A DNA stretch of 64,000 nt from Pelagophyceae sp. CCMP2097. Its lineage: Eukaryota; Sar; Pelagophyceae. Under the pieces are notes generated by a model. That model made no database searches and was not told the origin of the DNA. It saw nothing but the letters and a program-made list of their open reading frames with translations. This document shows positions 43,398-55,279 of the stretch, piece after piece. The DNA lies in the NCBI GenBank assembly GCA_026770575.1, contig MU657176.1, positions 331,129-395,128 of the forward strand, written 5' to 3'. A program made the position numbers and the translations under genes. How positions within the stretch are numbered: the stretch's first letter is position 1; each line of letters opens with the position of its first letter.

Positions 43398-44091
43398 TCA
43401 GCGCTTCTGGAGGCACTCGCCGCAGTCGTCGAAGCTGTCGAAGCGGTTGGCGATGCAGGGGTCGTAGGGCGCCACGGCGGCGACCATGGTCTTACGCTCG
43501 TCGTCCGTGAGCGCGCGCGCCGCCGCCTCGCGCGGCGCGGGAGCGCCCACGTTCTGCCGGAACTTGGCGAGGCGGTCCTAGGAAACGTGTCTCTGGGTGT
43601 GACCCCCGCGATCTCCGCGCGGCCATGCGCAGAAGACTGAAGAAGCGCACCGCGGCGTTTTGTGCCTTTGCGACGTCCAGCTTTTCGTTGATGAGCTCGA
43701 GCATCGTGCCCTAGCGAGCGTCGCTGTTCCAGGGCGAAGTCCTCCGATGCGAGCACGCGCCAGGTCGTCGAGGGCGTTGCCCTGGAGCGTGAGGAAGTCT
43801 GAAAGCTTGTCGGCGACGTTCTCGACCTCTTTGGCCACGCTCTCCAACGAGTCGACGAGGTACTCCTTCGTCTGCGCCTGCACCTCCTATGGAACGATCC
43901 GGCGGTGCATACTCGCCCGACGAGGCAGGGCCAGAGCGCCGAGGGGCACGGACCTTCTTATTGCCCGTCTGGTACGATGTCTCACACCATTGGATCACGT
44001 CGTTGATGTAGACGTGCTTCTGGTTCAGCTCCTGCAGCGCCTCCGGGAGCTCGGACCGCGCCAGCGAAGCCAGCGTCTCCATGGCCACCAT
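43398..44091 (-). CDS. ABI-like subunit of the SCAR/WAVE complex
   Basis: The N-terminal exon reads MVAMETLASLARSELPEALQ and LNQKHVYINDVIQWCETSY. A GTCCGT...TAG intron joins NKK to EVQAQTKEYLVDSLESVAKE, VENVADKLSDFLTLQGNALD. A GC-type donor after DDL (about 43763) joins MLELINEKLDVAKAQNAA, and the last exon is DRLAKFRQNVGAPAPRE to FDDCGECLQKR. The order (ExYxxxxDYCExxY, TxxSLxSVAxxxxxLxxxxxxLLxxQxxxL, INxxxxxVxxxKxxxAR) matches the helical N-terminal part of Abl-interactor proteins, which scaffold WAVE-driven Arp2/3 activation. The protein lacks the SH3 tail of animal ABI and is short (about 165 aa), like some protist forms. Divergent with the RIC1 gene, 163 bases apart. Confidence 0.65.
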
Positions 44092-44254
44092 GACGCGTAC
44101 GCCACTGCGCGACGACTCCCCGGTGCCAGGAGCAGGCTCCTGCTGCGTGCAACTGTGTTCTTGTCGCCGAAAAAAAGTTGTTTTTTGGCGAGCGCATCCT
44201 CGAGCGCGGCCGTGGAGGAGTCTTCTCGGGGGACGGGGGACTTGTACTCCGGCG

Positions 44255-47200
44255 ATGGTGGTCCGGTGTCGCGCGGAGCCGCTCTTTTCGTTTGGCGCGG
44301 CATCGTCGTGGCTCTCGGCGCCGGCGGGCGGCGCCGTCGTCGCCGTATGCGCCTGCGGCGGCGAGGCGGGCTACGTCGCGGTGCTGACGGCGGCGTCGCT
44401 CCAGGTCTGGACCGCCGCCGGCCACGCGCGCCTCGTCGGCGAGGTGGACTGGGGGCAAGGCCAAGGCCAAGGCGACGTCTGCTGCACACTCGCCGACGGT
44501 AGCAAGGGCGTCGAGCTCCACGTCGCCGCGCTCCGTTTCGGCGCTCCGGGCGGCGGCAGGGCCAAGGCCGCGTTCTTCGAGGCGAAGCGCGTGGGCTCGG
44601 CGGCGGCGCCGCCGCTCGGCTTATGGGGCCCGCGCGCGTCTGCGGCGTTTGCGGCGTCGGGCGACCCGGACGTCTTGGGTTGCGGCGACGTCGACGTCGT
44701 CCGAATCGCGTCCGGCACGACGATCGCCGGCCGCGCCGTTTCGTCGCTGCGGCGCTTTGGCGGCGGAGTGCTCTGCGTCACCAAAGCGCCCATGCTCACA
44801 GTCGTCGACTGGGCGGGCCGCACCCTCGCGCAGCGGTCCTGCGCCGGCTGCGCGCACGCGGTGGACCACGTCCTCGACGCGGCCTGCGGCGACGCCGACG
44901 TGCGGCGCGGCGCCTTCGTCGCCGTGCTCGCGCGGACCACCGCGGTGAACGTCGCCCTCGTCGGCGCCTGGCCGGCCGCTACGCCGTCCGCGGTTCCGGC
45001 GGATGCCGGGGTGCTGGACCTCGTGCCGCTACGGCCGCCGACGGAGGACTTTAGCGCAGCTGCCGTGGGCGTGTCGCGCTGCGCCGCGCGCGTCGCCGTT
45101 GCGTGGGCTCGCGGCGGCCGCGCCGTATGCCTGTCCGTCTACGCCGCCGACGGCGCGGGAAAAGGCGCCGTTTCGCTGCTGCAGACGCTGTGGACCAGCG
45201 ACGGGCTGCTCGAGGGCGTTTCGGAAGTGGCGTGGCCGTTTGAAAGCGACGCCGACCACATCCTCCTCGCCACGGCCGGCGATTGGCAACTCGTCTGCCT
45301 CGACGTCCACTCCGACGCCGACGCGGCCGCGCGCGCCTCTGCCGTCGCGGCGTGCGTCGTGGCCGCGGGCGTTGCGGCACCGCGATGCGTCGCGTGCGTC
45401 GGCCTCGCCGTCGTCTCCGCGTGCGGCCGCGGGCTGGAAGTGGCGCCGCTCGCGCGCGCCGTCTCCGCGGCGCGGGCCGAGCCGCCGCTGCTCTGCGCGG
45501 GCGACGGCGTTCACGCGCTGGTCCGCGACGGCGTCGCCGGCTGGCGCTGGCGTTTCCTATCGTCGCCGGCGGCGCTGCGCCGCGCCGGCGCGCCGCGCGT
45601 CGCGTCGCGGCGCGGCGATTGCGTCGCCGTCGCATGGGCGCTCGGCGCGGCTGTGGCGCAAATCTCGAATCGCGGCGTCAAGTGGTCCGAGCTCCTTGCG
45701 GCCGACGGCACGCGCTACCGCTGCGACCACCTAGCCTGGTGCGGCGCCGACCTCGCCACCATCGACGGGGGCGGGACGCTCCGAGTCTACCGCCGGCGCA
45801 AGGGGCGCGCGTGGGACGCCCTGTTCGAGGTGGCAAAGTTCTTCGCGACAGCTGCCGGGCCGCCCCTGGAGACGCAGCCGAGGGCGCCCCAGCGCGGCTG
45901 CCGCGCCATCCTGGACGTCGTCGAGCAGCCCGAGGCGTCGAGCGGCGGCGTCCGACGCGACGCGGCGTCGCCGACGAAGGGCGCGTCGCCGACCGAGGGC
46001 GCGTCGCCGTCGGCCGGCGAGGGGCGCGAGTGGCACGTGCTGGTGCAGCACGATGCCGGCGCGCTCGGCATCTTCGCTGTCTCGCAGCGGTGGCCGCCGA
46101 AGTGGGTCGGGGCCGTCGAAGCGCCGCCGTGCGCGCTGCGGTCCGCAGTGCTCGAGCCCCACGCAGTCGTCGCGCTCTCCGACGACGGCAATACGTACGT
46201 CTACGTGCGCGCCGAAAATGGCCCGGGGTGGTCGAGGCAGCGCGCGGACGTTGACGCGCTATTGCCGCTCCGAGACGTCGGCGTCGTTGCGCTGCTCCGG
46301 GACGACGGCGCGGACCTCGTCGTCGTGGGAAACGCGCGGCGGGCAAACGCGAGGGGCGCCGGCGACGCGGCGCGCGGCGTCGCCGACGACGACGTCGACG
46401 CGGGCGCCGTCTTCGTCGGTGCCGTCGGCGGCGGCGACTACGCCGTGCGGCTCTCGGCGCGCGCGTCCCGCGCCGCGTCGGCGATGGCGCGCTACGGGCG
46501 CGGCGGAAGAAACATTTGAGCTCTCGATGACAGCATTTTTGGAAGGGTGATGCGTCGCTCCGTTTGTAGGTTGCGCGGCGGCGGTGGCGGCGCGGCGCAC
46601 CACGAGCCCGTGTGTCGCCTCGTGGCCGCGGCGGTGCCGGCGATGGTCGGAAATGCGGTGCGCGGTTACGGCGGCGGCGGCTTGTGCCTTGACGGCGGCT
46701 TGGAGGGCGTCGACGACGCGGGCCTCCGCGCCCTCGTCGCCGAACTCCTCGTCCAACCCGAAGACCGCTGCGACTCGGACTACGCCCCGCCGCAGCGCGT
46801 CTGCCGTGGCCGCTCGGCCGCGGACGTGGCGGTCCATGCGGACTTTGAGCCTGCGCTCGTCAAAGAGCTCGCTCAGTGCGGCGCGTGCGCCGGCGACGGC
46901 CCCGGCGCCGCCGCCGCGCGGCGGTGGCGCGTAGTGCTCCTCGCCGCGCGCGCGTCGACGATCACGCTCCTCCGCGTCGTCGGCGCCGCCGCGCGCACGC
47001 TCAGCGACCACCCGCGTCCCGGGGTCTCAGGGTCGGGGAGCCTTTGCGACTCGACGCGACTTCCATCGCACTCTCAAGGCCCGCGCGCGCTGCGCGGCCT
47101 CTTTGCGTGCCTGCCTTCGCCGCGCCTATTCTTCGACGCGGCGCTGGCGCGAGGCAACGTCGGCGTCGCCGCATCGCTCCTCGCCGCCGTCGCAGACGCG

Positions 47201-48020
47201 CAGCTGCACCACGCCGGCGACTGGGCGCACGACGGCGCCGAGGTCCGCTCTTGCGAGACTGCCGCGGGCCCCCCGGATTATGTGCGCAGGCGCTGCTCCT
47301 CGACGCGGCGAGCGAGCTCTTGGACGCGTGCCTCCGCGCGCGGCCGCGCGCCACCGCCGCCGCCCTCGACGTCTGGCGCTTCGCGCGGCGCTGCGAGCAG
47401 GCGCGCAAATCGCACGAGCGAAGAGTCGCCGCCTCGAACGCTGCGCTCCACGTCGACGCTCCATAGGCGGCGGCGGTCGGCGGCGAACGCCGGCTGCCCT
47501 CTGACGTGCTGGCGCGGCGAATCGTCGCCGACTTGTTTCGCCTCGACGCCGCCTCGCTCGAATCGGCAGCCGTACTCCTCGCAGACATCGAGCCCGACTG
47601 GTGCGGTCGCCGCCTCCCGCAACGAGGCGATCGGCAAAGGCCGTCGTAGGCCGACGGGGGCACGGATCGCGTCGTAGGCCGACGCTGGCCGAAACGGACC
47701 GATGGGCAAATGGAAATCGACGGCGCGCCCTCCGCCTCAACCCCGACCGCACGTCCGACGACGCGGACTGGTGCCCGCGAGTCCAAACCCGCGCATCATC
47801 TTGGAAAGCGACGCCGGCGCGAGGTCGGAGGACGTTGTCGCGAATAGGCTCTCGACGTCATCGAGGCGGCGCTGTCCACCGGCGCGCGCGGCGGCCTGCT
47901 GCGGCTCCTCGACTTGACGCGTGCGCTCTGCATCGACGACTGGAACGTCCCGCGACCGGCGCCGTATTCGGGACTGGCGGCGCGAATACTCTGGTCGCTC
48001 CGTCGACCCCCGGGGCACTG
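44255..48020 (+). CDS. RIC1: RIC1-like Rab6-GEF subunit
   Basis: The start MVVRCRAEPLFSFGAASSWL opens a 755-codon exon with WD/beta-propeller-like repeats: GEAGYVAVLTAASLQVWTAA, GLWGPRASAAFAASGDPDVL, VSEVAWPFESDADHILLATA, AISNRGVKWSELLA-type and HLAWCGADLATIDGGGTLRV. Smaller exons give the alpha-solenoid: SPRLFFDAALARGNVGVAAS, LLDAASELLDACLRARP, RRIVADLFRLDAASLESAAV, VIEAALSTGARGGLLRLLDL. Propeller plus Ric1-like helical tail fits RIC1, which with RGP1 activates Rab6/Ypt6 at the Golgi. The C-terminus is uncertain: I end it at RRPPGH (48020), but GLALVLGRLDVQRHASALAA (from about 48090) may belong to it. The start is chosen because an upstream ATG (44081) would overlap the ABI-like start. Confidence 0.6.
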
Positions 48021-48418
48021 AAGACACTGAAGGCTCTGCGCCGCCCGGGGCACTGGTCCAAGGCGGCCTCCACCTCACGCCGCCTATAGCTTGGCTTGGC
48101 GCTCGTGCTCGGCCGCCTCGACGTCCAACGCCATGCCTCGGCGCTCGCGGCGCCCTTTTCGGCGGCGTTGCGCAGGCGTGCGTCTCCGGCCGACGCGGAC
48201 GCGCGCCCGACCGTCGGCCCGCAGGCGGCGCCGGGCAGGACAAACTCGATGCTGCCGACGACCTCGAGCGACGATACGCCAACGCGCACCGCAGGGCCTT
48301 TGTCATATAAGCGGTTTCGGCACCCAGGCGCCGCACGCGTCCCCTGGCATGCGCCCCCTTCATGTCGTCCTCAACGGGCGCTGCTCTGCGACTTGACGAC
48401 AAGTCACCGTCTCGTTCA
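48021..48418. other. RIC1-like 3' region, possibly coding
   Basis: Convergent gap between the RIC1-like stop and the LRR-IQ stop. A plus-strand frame (about 48090-48200) with LALVLGRLDVQRHASAL could be a further RIC1 exon. The remainder shows nothing recognisable. Confidence 0.35.
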
Positions 48419-51400
48419 TTACGGTAGTGGTCTATCGCTGTTGCCGCCGCGCAGGCCGCCCAGGCTGCCCACAAGGGGCATGAGCGGCTCCTGCGTGGAG
48501 CTGAACCTGGGCTGCGGCTCCCGTGCGGGCGAGTCTCTTGCGTCGGGCGCGTCGGCGTCGGGTGGCGCTTCGGGTGCCGTCGGCGCGTCGGCCCGGGCTT
48601 GGGGCGCGAAGAGGCCCGCGCTCTCTTCGCGGAAGAGGCTCGGGCGCGGCGCAGGAGTCGCGGAGAGGCCGAAATCGGCGGAGACGTCCGAAGCGCGGCG
48701 TTCGCCGGTCACCTCGCTGAGATCGCCGCCGGAGACGCGGCTCGACCGCGCTCGGTCGGCGCTGAGGAGGTGCGTGATGAAATCTCGATCCGACTGCCGA
48801 AGCGGCACCATGGAAGCCGCCACGTCGCCCGCGGCGGCGGCATCGCCACCCGCGTCGCCGCCGCTGCCGATCTCGGGCGACGCCTGTCCCGCCGGGCGGG
48901 ACCGCGAGACGGGGCGGCTGCTGCCGCGCGGGCGCAGCGTCGCCTTGCCCTCGTACGTTTCGAGGCTGAGAAGGTCCAGCTCGACGTGCAGCTCCATGGG
49001 TTCGTCGGCGGCGTCGGGCGGCCGGCAGTCGGCGTCGGACAGCGTCGAAGTCGTCAAAGTGCGGCCCCGGAGCAACGTGGCCGATTCGGCAGCGGGCGAC
49101 GCGTCCCCGGACACGTGGCCCGGCGGCGGCCGGTGGATAGGGATGAGCGCGTCGAGCGCCGCCGCGGCGAGGCCCGTCGTGCGCGGCCGTTCGGCGGACA
49201 ACGGCGACCCCGCCGCGGCGGTCCGGAGCTGGGCCTGCAGCGCGCGAGCGCCTCGCGCGGCGCACATCGCCGCCGCGTGGTCGCGCGCGTGCTCCGCGCA
49301 GGCGTGGGCCACGCGAGAGACGTGCGCGTCCTTGGCCGCCACGAGCAGCATCAGCCGCCGCCGCGCCTTGTCCTCGGCGCTACAAACGGCGCCGTCGAAG
49401 GCCGCCGGCGGGCAAGCAGGCAACGCGCAAGCTTGATGCGCCCGGAGCGTAGGACCACGCGAGCCTCTCGCAGGGATGCGGGGGCGCACCTCAGTTTCGA
49501 CGCGGCGCGGTGGGCACGGAGCTCCGTACCCTGCCTCGCGCGCGAGTCCAGACCCGCATTCGCCGCGTACTGCGTTTTTTGCTGCTGCGCGTGCCGCGCC
49601 GAGAGGCCGACGTGCGTCGCGAGGCGCACGGAGAGCATGTCCTCGCCCCGCCGCCGCGCGCCCGCCTACATCGCAGGCGTCCGCGCCGCCGTACGGCGAC
49701 CGAGGCGTCAGAGGCGCAAGGGTCCACACCTCGGCGCGGTCGGTGGCGCGGTCCCGGGCGGCTTGGAATTCTTCGGCGCGCCGCGCCTCTGCGGCGGCGG
49801 CGTTGAGCGCGGCGTCTTGCAGCGCGGCGTGGCGCGCGACGTCGGCGTCGGCGCGCGCCGCCTGCGCGCCGGCGGCGTTGGCCTCGGCCAGTTGCTTCAC
49901 ATCGGCGCGGTCCCGCAGCACGGAGTCGGTCCGCGCCGCCGCCGTCCCCTGCCGCTCCGCGTCGAGGCGGGCCTTTGCCACGCGCCGCTGCGCGCCCCAG
50001 TGCGCCGCGAGTTGGTTGCCGCCGCGGCTCGAAGCGTAGTGCACCGTCGGCAGCGCGGCGCGCCCCGTGCGGACCTCCGCCGGCGCTGTGGCCGGCGCCG
50101 CGGCCGGCGCGGCGTCGAAGGCGGCCGGCGCGGCGTCGAAGAGCGGGCTCGGTGGCGCGGTCATCAACAGCGACGCCGACGACCCGACGGACGACCGCAC
50201 CACCGAGCCAGCACGGACCGGCGAGCCCGGGTTGACCGGCGAGCCCGCGAAGCCCGCGTGGACCGGCGAGCCCGCGTGGACCGGCGAGCCCGCGTGGACC
50301 GGCGAGCCCGCGAAGCCCGAGAGGAACGGGTAGCTCGCGTGGACCGGCGACCCCAGGTCGCCGCGCGACGCCATCGAGTTTCGCGGCATCGACTCGACAC
50401 GCATGATCGGCGGCCGCTGCGGCTGCGGCTCCGTCATCGTGTCGATCCACGGCGGCGACGCCTCAGAGTACGCCGGCGACGGCTGCCCGGCGCCCGGCGA
50501 CAGCTGCCTGGCGCCCGGCGCCCCCGGGCTCAGGGGCGTGCCGTCGGCCAGGAGCCTCGAGGACAGGACGACGCTCTCCGACGTGGCGTGGGCCCCGAGC
50601 GGCGGCCGCTCGCGGGGCGCCGCGCCGGGCTCGCGGAGCGCCGCGCCGCCGCGCTTGAACGAGCTGGACCTCCGCGGCGCCTCGGCGGTCGGCTTGCGTG
50701 GCGGCCCCGGCGGCTGCGCCGCGGGCGACGTGCGCGGCTTGCGTGGCGGCGCCGGCGAGCGGAGCGGGCTCGCGCCGCCGTCGTCATCGCAGCCAAAGCC
50801 GACGAGGGACTTCCATCTGTTGTGGCTCGTGGCCCCGCGCTGCGCGGCGGCGGAAAGGCGCCGCGCGGCGGCGTCGCGCTCGTCGTGCGCCCGGGTCATC
50901 GTTCGCCGCAGCACCGTCTCGAGCTGCACCATGGCCGTCCCGAGCGCGCCCGCGCGGTCCGCGCCCGCCTGCCACGGCGAGCCACCCTGCTTGGCGGCCA
51001 CGGCCTCGGCGGGCCGCGCCTCGCCGTCGTCGTCGTCGCCGCCGCCGCGCAGCGTCCTCCGCATCGTCGCCTCGATAAGGGCCACGGCGGCGCCCCGCGG
51101 CCCAGCGGCGGCCGCGGGAGCGAGGCGCGCGCAGAGGAGCTCGACCTGGACGCGGTCGAGCTGCGAGAGCTCGGCGGCGCACGCCGGCAGCCAGTGCGGC
51201 CGCGCGGCGCGGCGCGCATACGCGCTCGCCGCACAGCGGTGCGCCGCCGTGCGCGCGCGGTAGTCGGCCCACGACGCGTAGAGCGGCAGGCTGACGCCGC
51301 CGGAGCGGCTGTCCCACGTGGCCATGCAGAGCGCGCCCGCGCGCCGCGCCGCCTCGGTCGGCGACGCAAACGTGAGCGCGACGAGGCGCGCGCCCCGCCG

Positions 51401-54400
51401 CGCGCCGCCCGCCGTCTCCGGCGCTGCGCCGCCTCCGCCGTCGCCGTCGTCCACGGCGAGCGAGAGTTTTACGCCGTGCGTGAGGAGCGCGCGCACGTCG
51501 ACGGCCGCCGCCGCGTGATACGGCGGCGCGAAGGTCTCGACCCACTTTGGCGCGCACGAGTGCCACAGCTGCGCGCGGCGGATCTGGCGCACCCCGCCTT
51601 CGAGAGAGTCAAAGCCGAACCGGAGCTGGATCGGCGGCACGGCGCGGCAGGCGTCGATCTGCGGCGCCGTGCCGAGGCGCGCGTCGAGAACCGTGAGGAC
51701 GTGGTACACTTCCGGCTCCAAAAGAAGCGTATCGCCGCCGGGCGCCGCCGCGTTGCGCCAGGCGAGGAGCTGGCGGTGGCGCGCGCGCAGCGACCGCGGG
51801 CCGCGCGCGCGCCACCAGTGCTGGAGCGCGCGCGCGGCGCGCGAAACGCGCACGGCGCGAAACACGGGCGCGCGGAGCCGCTTGCGCGCGATGGCGCCAC
51901 GCCAGGCGGCCTGGACGTTCACCGCCGCGCCGCCGTCGCACCGCCAGAGCACGCGCGGCAGCGGCTGCCCCGCCGCGCGCGCGCGCGACCGCGCGTGCCG
52001 CGCCGCCCGCAGCAGCGCGCGCGCCGTCGGCCCGCGGACGGCGTGCCACCACATTTGAGGCACGTCAACCGCCCCCGCGGCGCCAGGCCGCGTGCCGGAC
52101 CCCTCGGCCCGCCAAGACAGGCCGCGCTCCACGCCCGCGGTCGACGGCGCGTAGGACATGTCGTCGTTTGAGCAGACCGTGTCGGGTGAGGGAGGCGCGG
52201 CAGCGTCCGTGGCGGCGCCTGTGCCATCGTCGGATCGCGATTTCACGTTGAGCGACCGGTCCGCAGCGGCAGATGGCGCGTCGCTGTCGTCGTCGTCGGC
52301 GTCGTCAGATCTCGACAGCTCGTCGGGCGGCCCCTCCGCAGCGGCAGACGAAGCAGCGTCGGTAGACGAAGCAGCGTCGGCGGCGTCTTCAGATGGCGTC
52401 GACTCGGGCGACCGTCCCGCTGCGACGGAGGAGTCGTCGGTGCTCGCGGCGTCGTCGGGTCGCGTCGCTTTATCGGGCGTGGTGGAGCTCGTGACGTCGT
52501 CGGATTCGTCATCGGAGCGCTCGTCGAGCGGCTCCAAGGTATCCTGGGGCATCCCCGGCCGCGGGAGCAGGAGCGCGGGCGGCCGCTGCGCGGCGCGGGC
52601 CCGGAGCAGCGCGCTTCTGAGGCCGACTCCGTGGCGGCGGCGCAGCGCCGTGCCAGTCGGCGGGAGGAGCGCGCGGTGTCGCGTCTGCACCGCCGCTGCG
52701 CGGTCGTCGTCGTCCCGGGCACCGCCGAAGCGCGGCCGTCGCGCGACGAAGCGCACGGCGCCGTGCGCCTTGACGTACGCGAAGACGGTGCCTTTCACGG
52801 CGGCGTCGCGCGTCGGCGCGGCGGTGGCGACGCCGCCGTCGGTTACGGCGCGCGACCGCGCGACGCGGTGCGTGATCCAGTGATCGACGGCGTCGCCGGC
52901 GCCGAGCCCGGCCTGGAGCGCGCGGAGGAGTCGCCGTGCGTCGTCGGCGGCGACGAGAATGCCGTCGCCTTTGACGCCTCCGACGCCGTTGGCCGCAAAA
53001 GCGCGCTCCAGCGCGGCGAGGTTTGAAGAACAAGTTCGCCACCAACGGCAGAGCTTCTTCGTCGCGAGGAAGTGCTTGCCCATGGTCGTCCCACGCCACG
53101 CCTTTTGCTTGGCCAGGCCCGCGGCGCCGCCGCCGCGCGTCGCGTCGTCGGGCGGCGCCGCGACGCCCTCTGCGGCCGCCGACGGCGGCGCGGCGCTCGC
53201 GGCGGTCGACGACTCCATTTCCGCAAACACAAGTGCAAACGCCTGCGACGCCAGCCGCCGCATGCCCTCGTCGGTCCGCGCGTCGTCGCCACCGCGCGCG
53301 TTGGCGTGGGCGAGGACGTTGCTGAGACCCGCGAGGAAGCGGCCGAGGACGTTTGCGGCCTCGCGCACGGGCAGCACCGACGGGCAGTCGACGAGCTCGA
53401 CGAGGGGCAGCGGGTCAGTCGTCTCTTGCGCGACGAGCTCGCGCAAGTCGCGCTCGGCGCGCGCCACGACGACGTAGCGCCGCGCCGCCGCCTGCACGCG
53501 CCGCGCGGCGAGGCGACGCAGCGCCGCCGTCTTGGCCGCGCGGAGCCGCACGGCGGCGAGCGCCGCGCCGACGGACGCGGCGCGCTGCGCGTGCGAACTC
53601 CGCCGCAGCTCCTTTGCGTGCCCGCGTCGCCAGAGGCGCTGGATGGCCGTCGCCGGCGAGAGGCGCGCGGCGAGCTCGCAGGCTGCAGCGACGACGCGCC
53701 GCGCGTGCCGCAGCAGCTCGCCTTCGCCGCCGAGAGAGGCCTGGACCCGCCCCATCTGCGCAAAGTCCAGCGGGAGCACGTCGCCGCCGCGCCAGTGCGT
53801 GTTCCGCGGGCCCGGCGCCGCGAAGCGCGTCCCGCTAAAGTCGCCGCCCTCGATGAGCTCCTCGTCGGCGACGGGCAGGTCGTCGAGCAGCTTGAGGCCC
53901 GCGCACGCGTTCACCACGCCTACGCTCGTATTCGACACAGGATGCATCGCCCGTACGACACCATACAGCGGCGCCTAGGACGACCCGGGCCCCGTCCCGA
54001 CGTTGGCGCACCGGCGCGGTAGCCGTCCATGGTCGCGACAGGGTTGTGCGCGAACGTGAGGATCTGCAGGTCCTTGGCCGCACCAAGCGCGTCGTGGATG
54101 CCCGTCCACTTGGCCACGTAGTTGTGGTCGAGCAGCAGCACCTCCAGGTTACCCGGGCCCGCGGAGCCGTCGAAGAAACTTTGGCGGGGCAGCTTCCGCA
54201 CGCGGTTGAAGCTCCTACACCGCGCGGCGTCACAAGCAGCCACCGCGCCGAGACCCGAGGCACGCACAGGTCGAGGTAGCGCAGCTGCACGCAGACGGCC
54301 AGCGCAGAAAAGTCGACGATGTCGTTGCCTCGGAGGAGCAGCACCTCGACGGTCGCCAGGCCGCGCCTCCTCGGCACGGCGGAGATGCGGTCGAGGACCT

Positions 54401-55128
54401 TGGTCATGGCGCGGCACGCGACGCTTTCGTCGTCGGACTCGCTCGACTCGCTTGACTCGCTCGACGCGTCCGCGCGCTTGACGCTGTCCACGCGCGCGTT
54501 CGCGCGTCGGCTGCCGGCGCGGTGCACTGCGGCCACCGAGGGCACGCGGGGCTGCCGCTGCGGCACCGCGTCGTACCGCGCAGCCGAATTCCGCGGGACG
54601 GCCTAGAGGGCATGCCGTAAACCATCGGCCGGCCGCACACGGCGGCACGTGCGGCGCGCACCATCTGCATGTTCGCGGCGACGCCGTCAACGCCGCCGCC
54701 GCTCATGAGCAGCCGCGACTCGGCGGCGACGGCGAACGAGTACGACGGCGACGCCCACGGACACGCGTCGGCCCGCGAAACGTGCACCCGCGGCGTCGTC
54801 ACGCGAAACGGCACCTACATCCGGGGCGCTCGCGAGGATCGACGCGCCCGCCCGAGCGACGCAACGCGGTCTCAAACCCTTCCGGGGCCGGCGGGCGCAC
54901 CTTGATGCGGTGGATCTGGGCCGACCCGCGCACCGCGACGGACGAACCGCGCGACGCCTCGCGGAGACGGCGCGGCTGCGTGTCCACATCGTCCGAGTAC
55001 GCGGACGGGATCACCACGTTGACGCGCATCGCCCCGCCAGGGGCCATGACCCCCCGCGCGCCGCGCGAGACACAGTCGTGATCGCTAAATGTGTAACCGG
55101 CAAATTCCAAAAACTTAATTTCATCCAT
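48419..55128 (-). CDS. Giant leucine-rich-repeat and IQ-motif protein
   Basis: Exon 1 (from ATG 55128) reads MDEIKFLEFAGYTFSDHDCV. Exon 2 holds VPFRVTTPRVHVSRADACPW. After GTGCGC introns the LRR exons read LATVEVLLLRGNDIVDFSAL, VQLRYLDL, LEVLLLDHNYVAKWTGIHDA and LQILTFAHNPVATMDGYR. A 41-nt intron with a GC donor (54015-53975) joins APLYGVVRAMHPVSNTSVGV and CAGLKLLDDLPVADEELI, the LRR cap. One uninterrupted exon of about 1,850 codons follows. It has IQ-like segments (AIQRLWRRGHAKELRR, RRVQAAARRYVVVARA, NVQAAWRGAIARKRLR), acidic Ser tracts, and Pro/Ser-rich disorder with AGSPVH repeats (about 50210-50340). Total near 2,150 aa. Calmodulin-binding cytoskeletal or ciliary scaffolds have this plan, but function is inferred only. 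Confidence 0.7.
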
Positions 55129-55279
55129 GAAGAAACTTTTCTCCTTTTTGGCGACCGCGTGAGGCTCGGCAAAGAGGTTTAATCGCTAATCAAATCCTGC
55201 AAGGCAAGGCGACGTCTCGCGAGTGCAGTACTAGGTTAGTGGTCGGCCCTCCGCCCCTTACTCGGTGGGGCGACCCTGG

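Noticed and set aside
49265..52171. Very long plus-strand frame (about 1,190 codons) opposite the LRR-IQ gene
   Set aside because: Its composition is almost purely Arg/Ala/Gly/Val. The minus strand has IQ motifs, a start and LRR exons in phase, so the plus frame is an antisense shadow.
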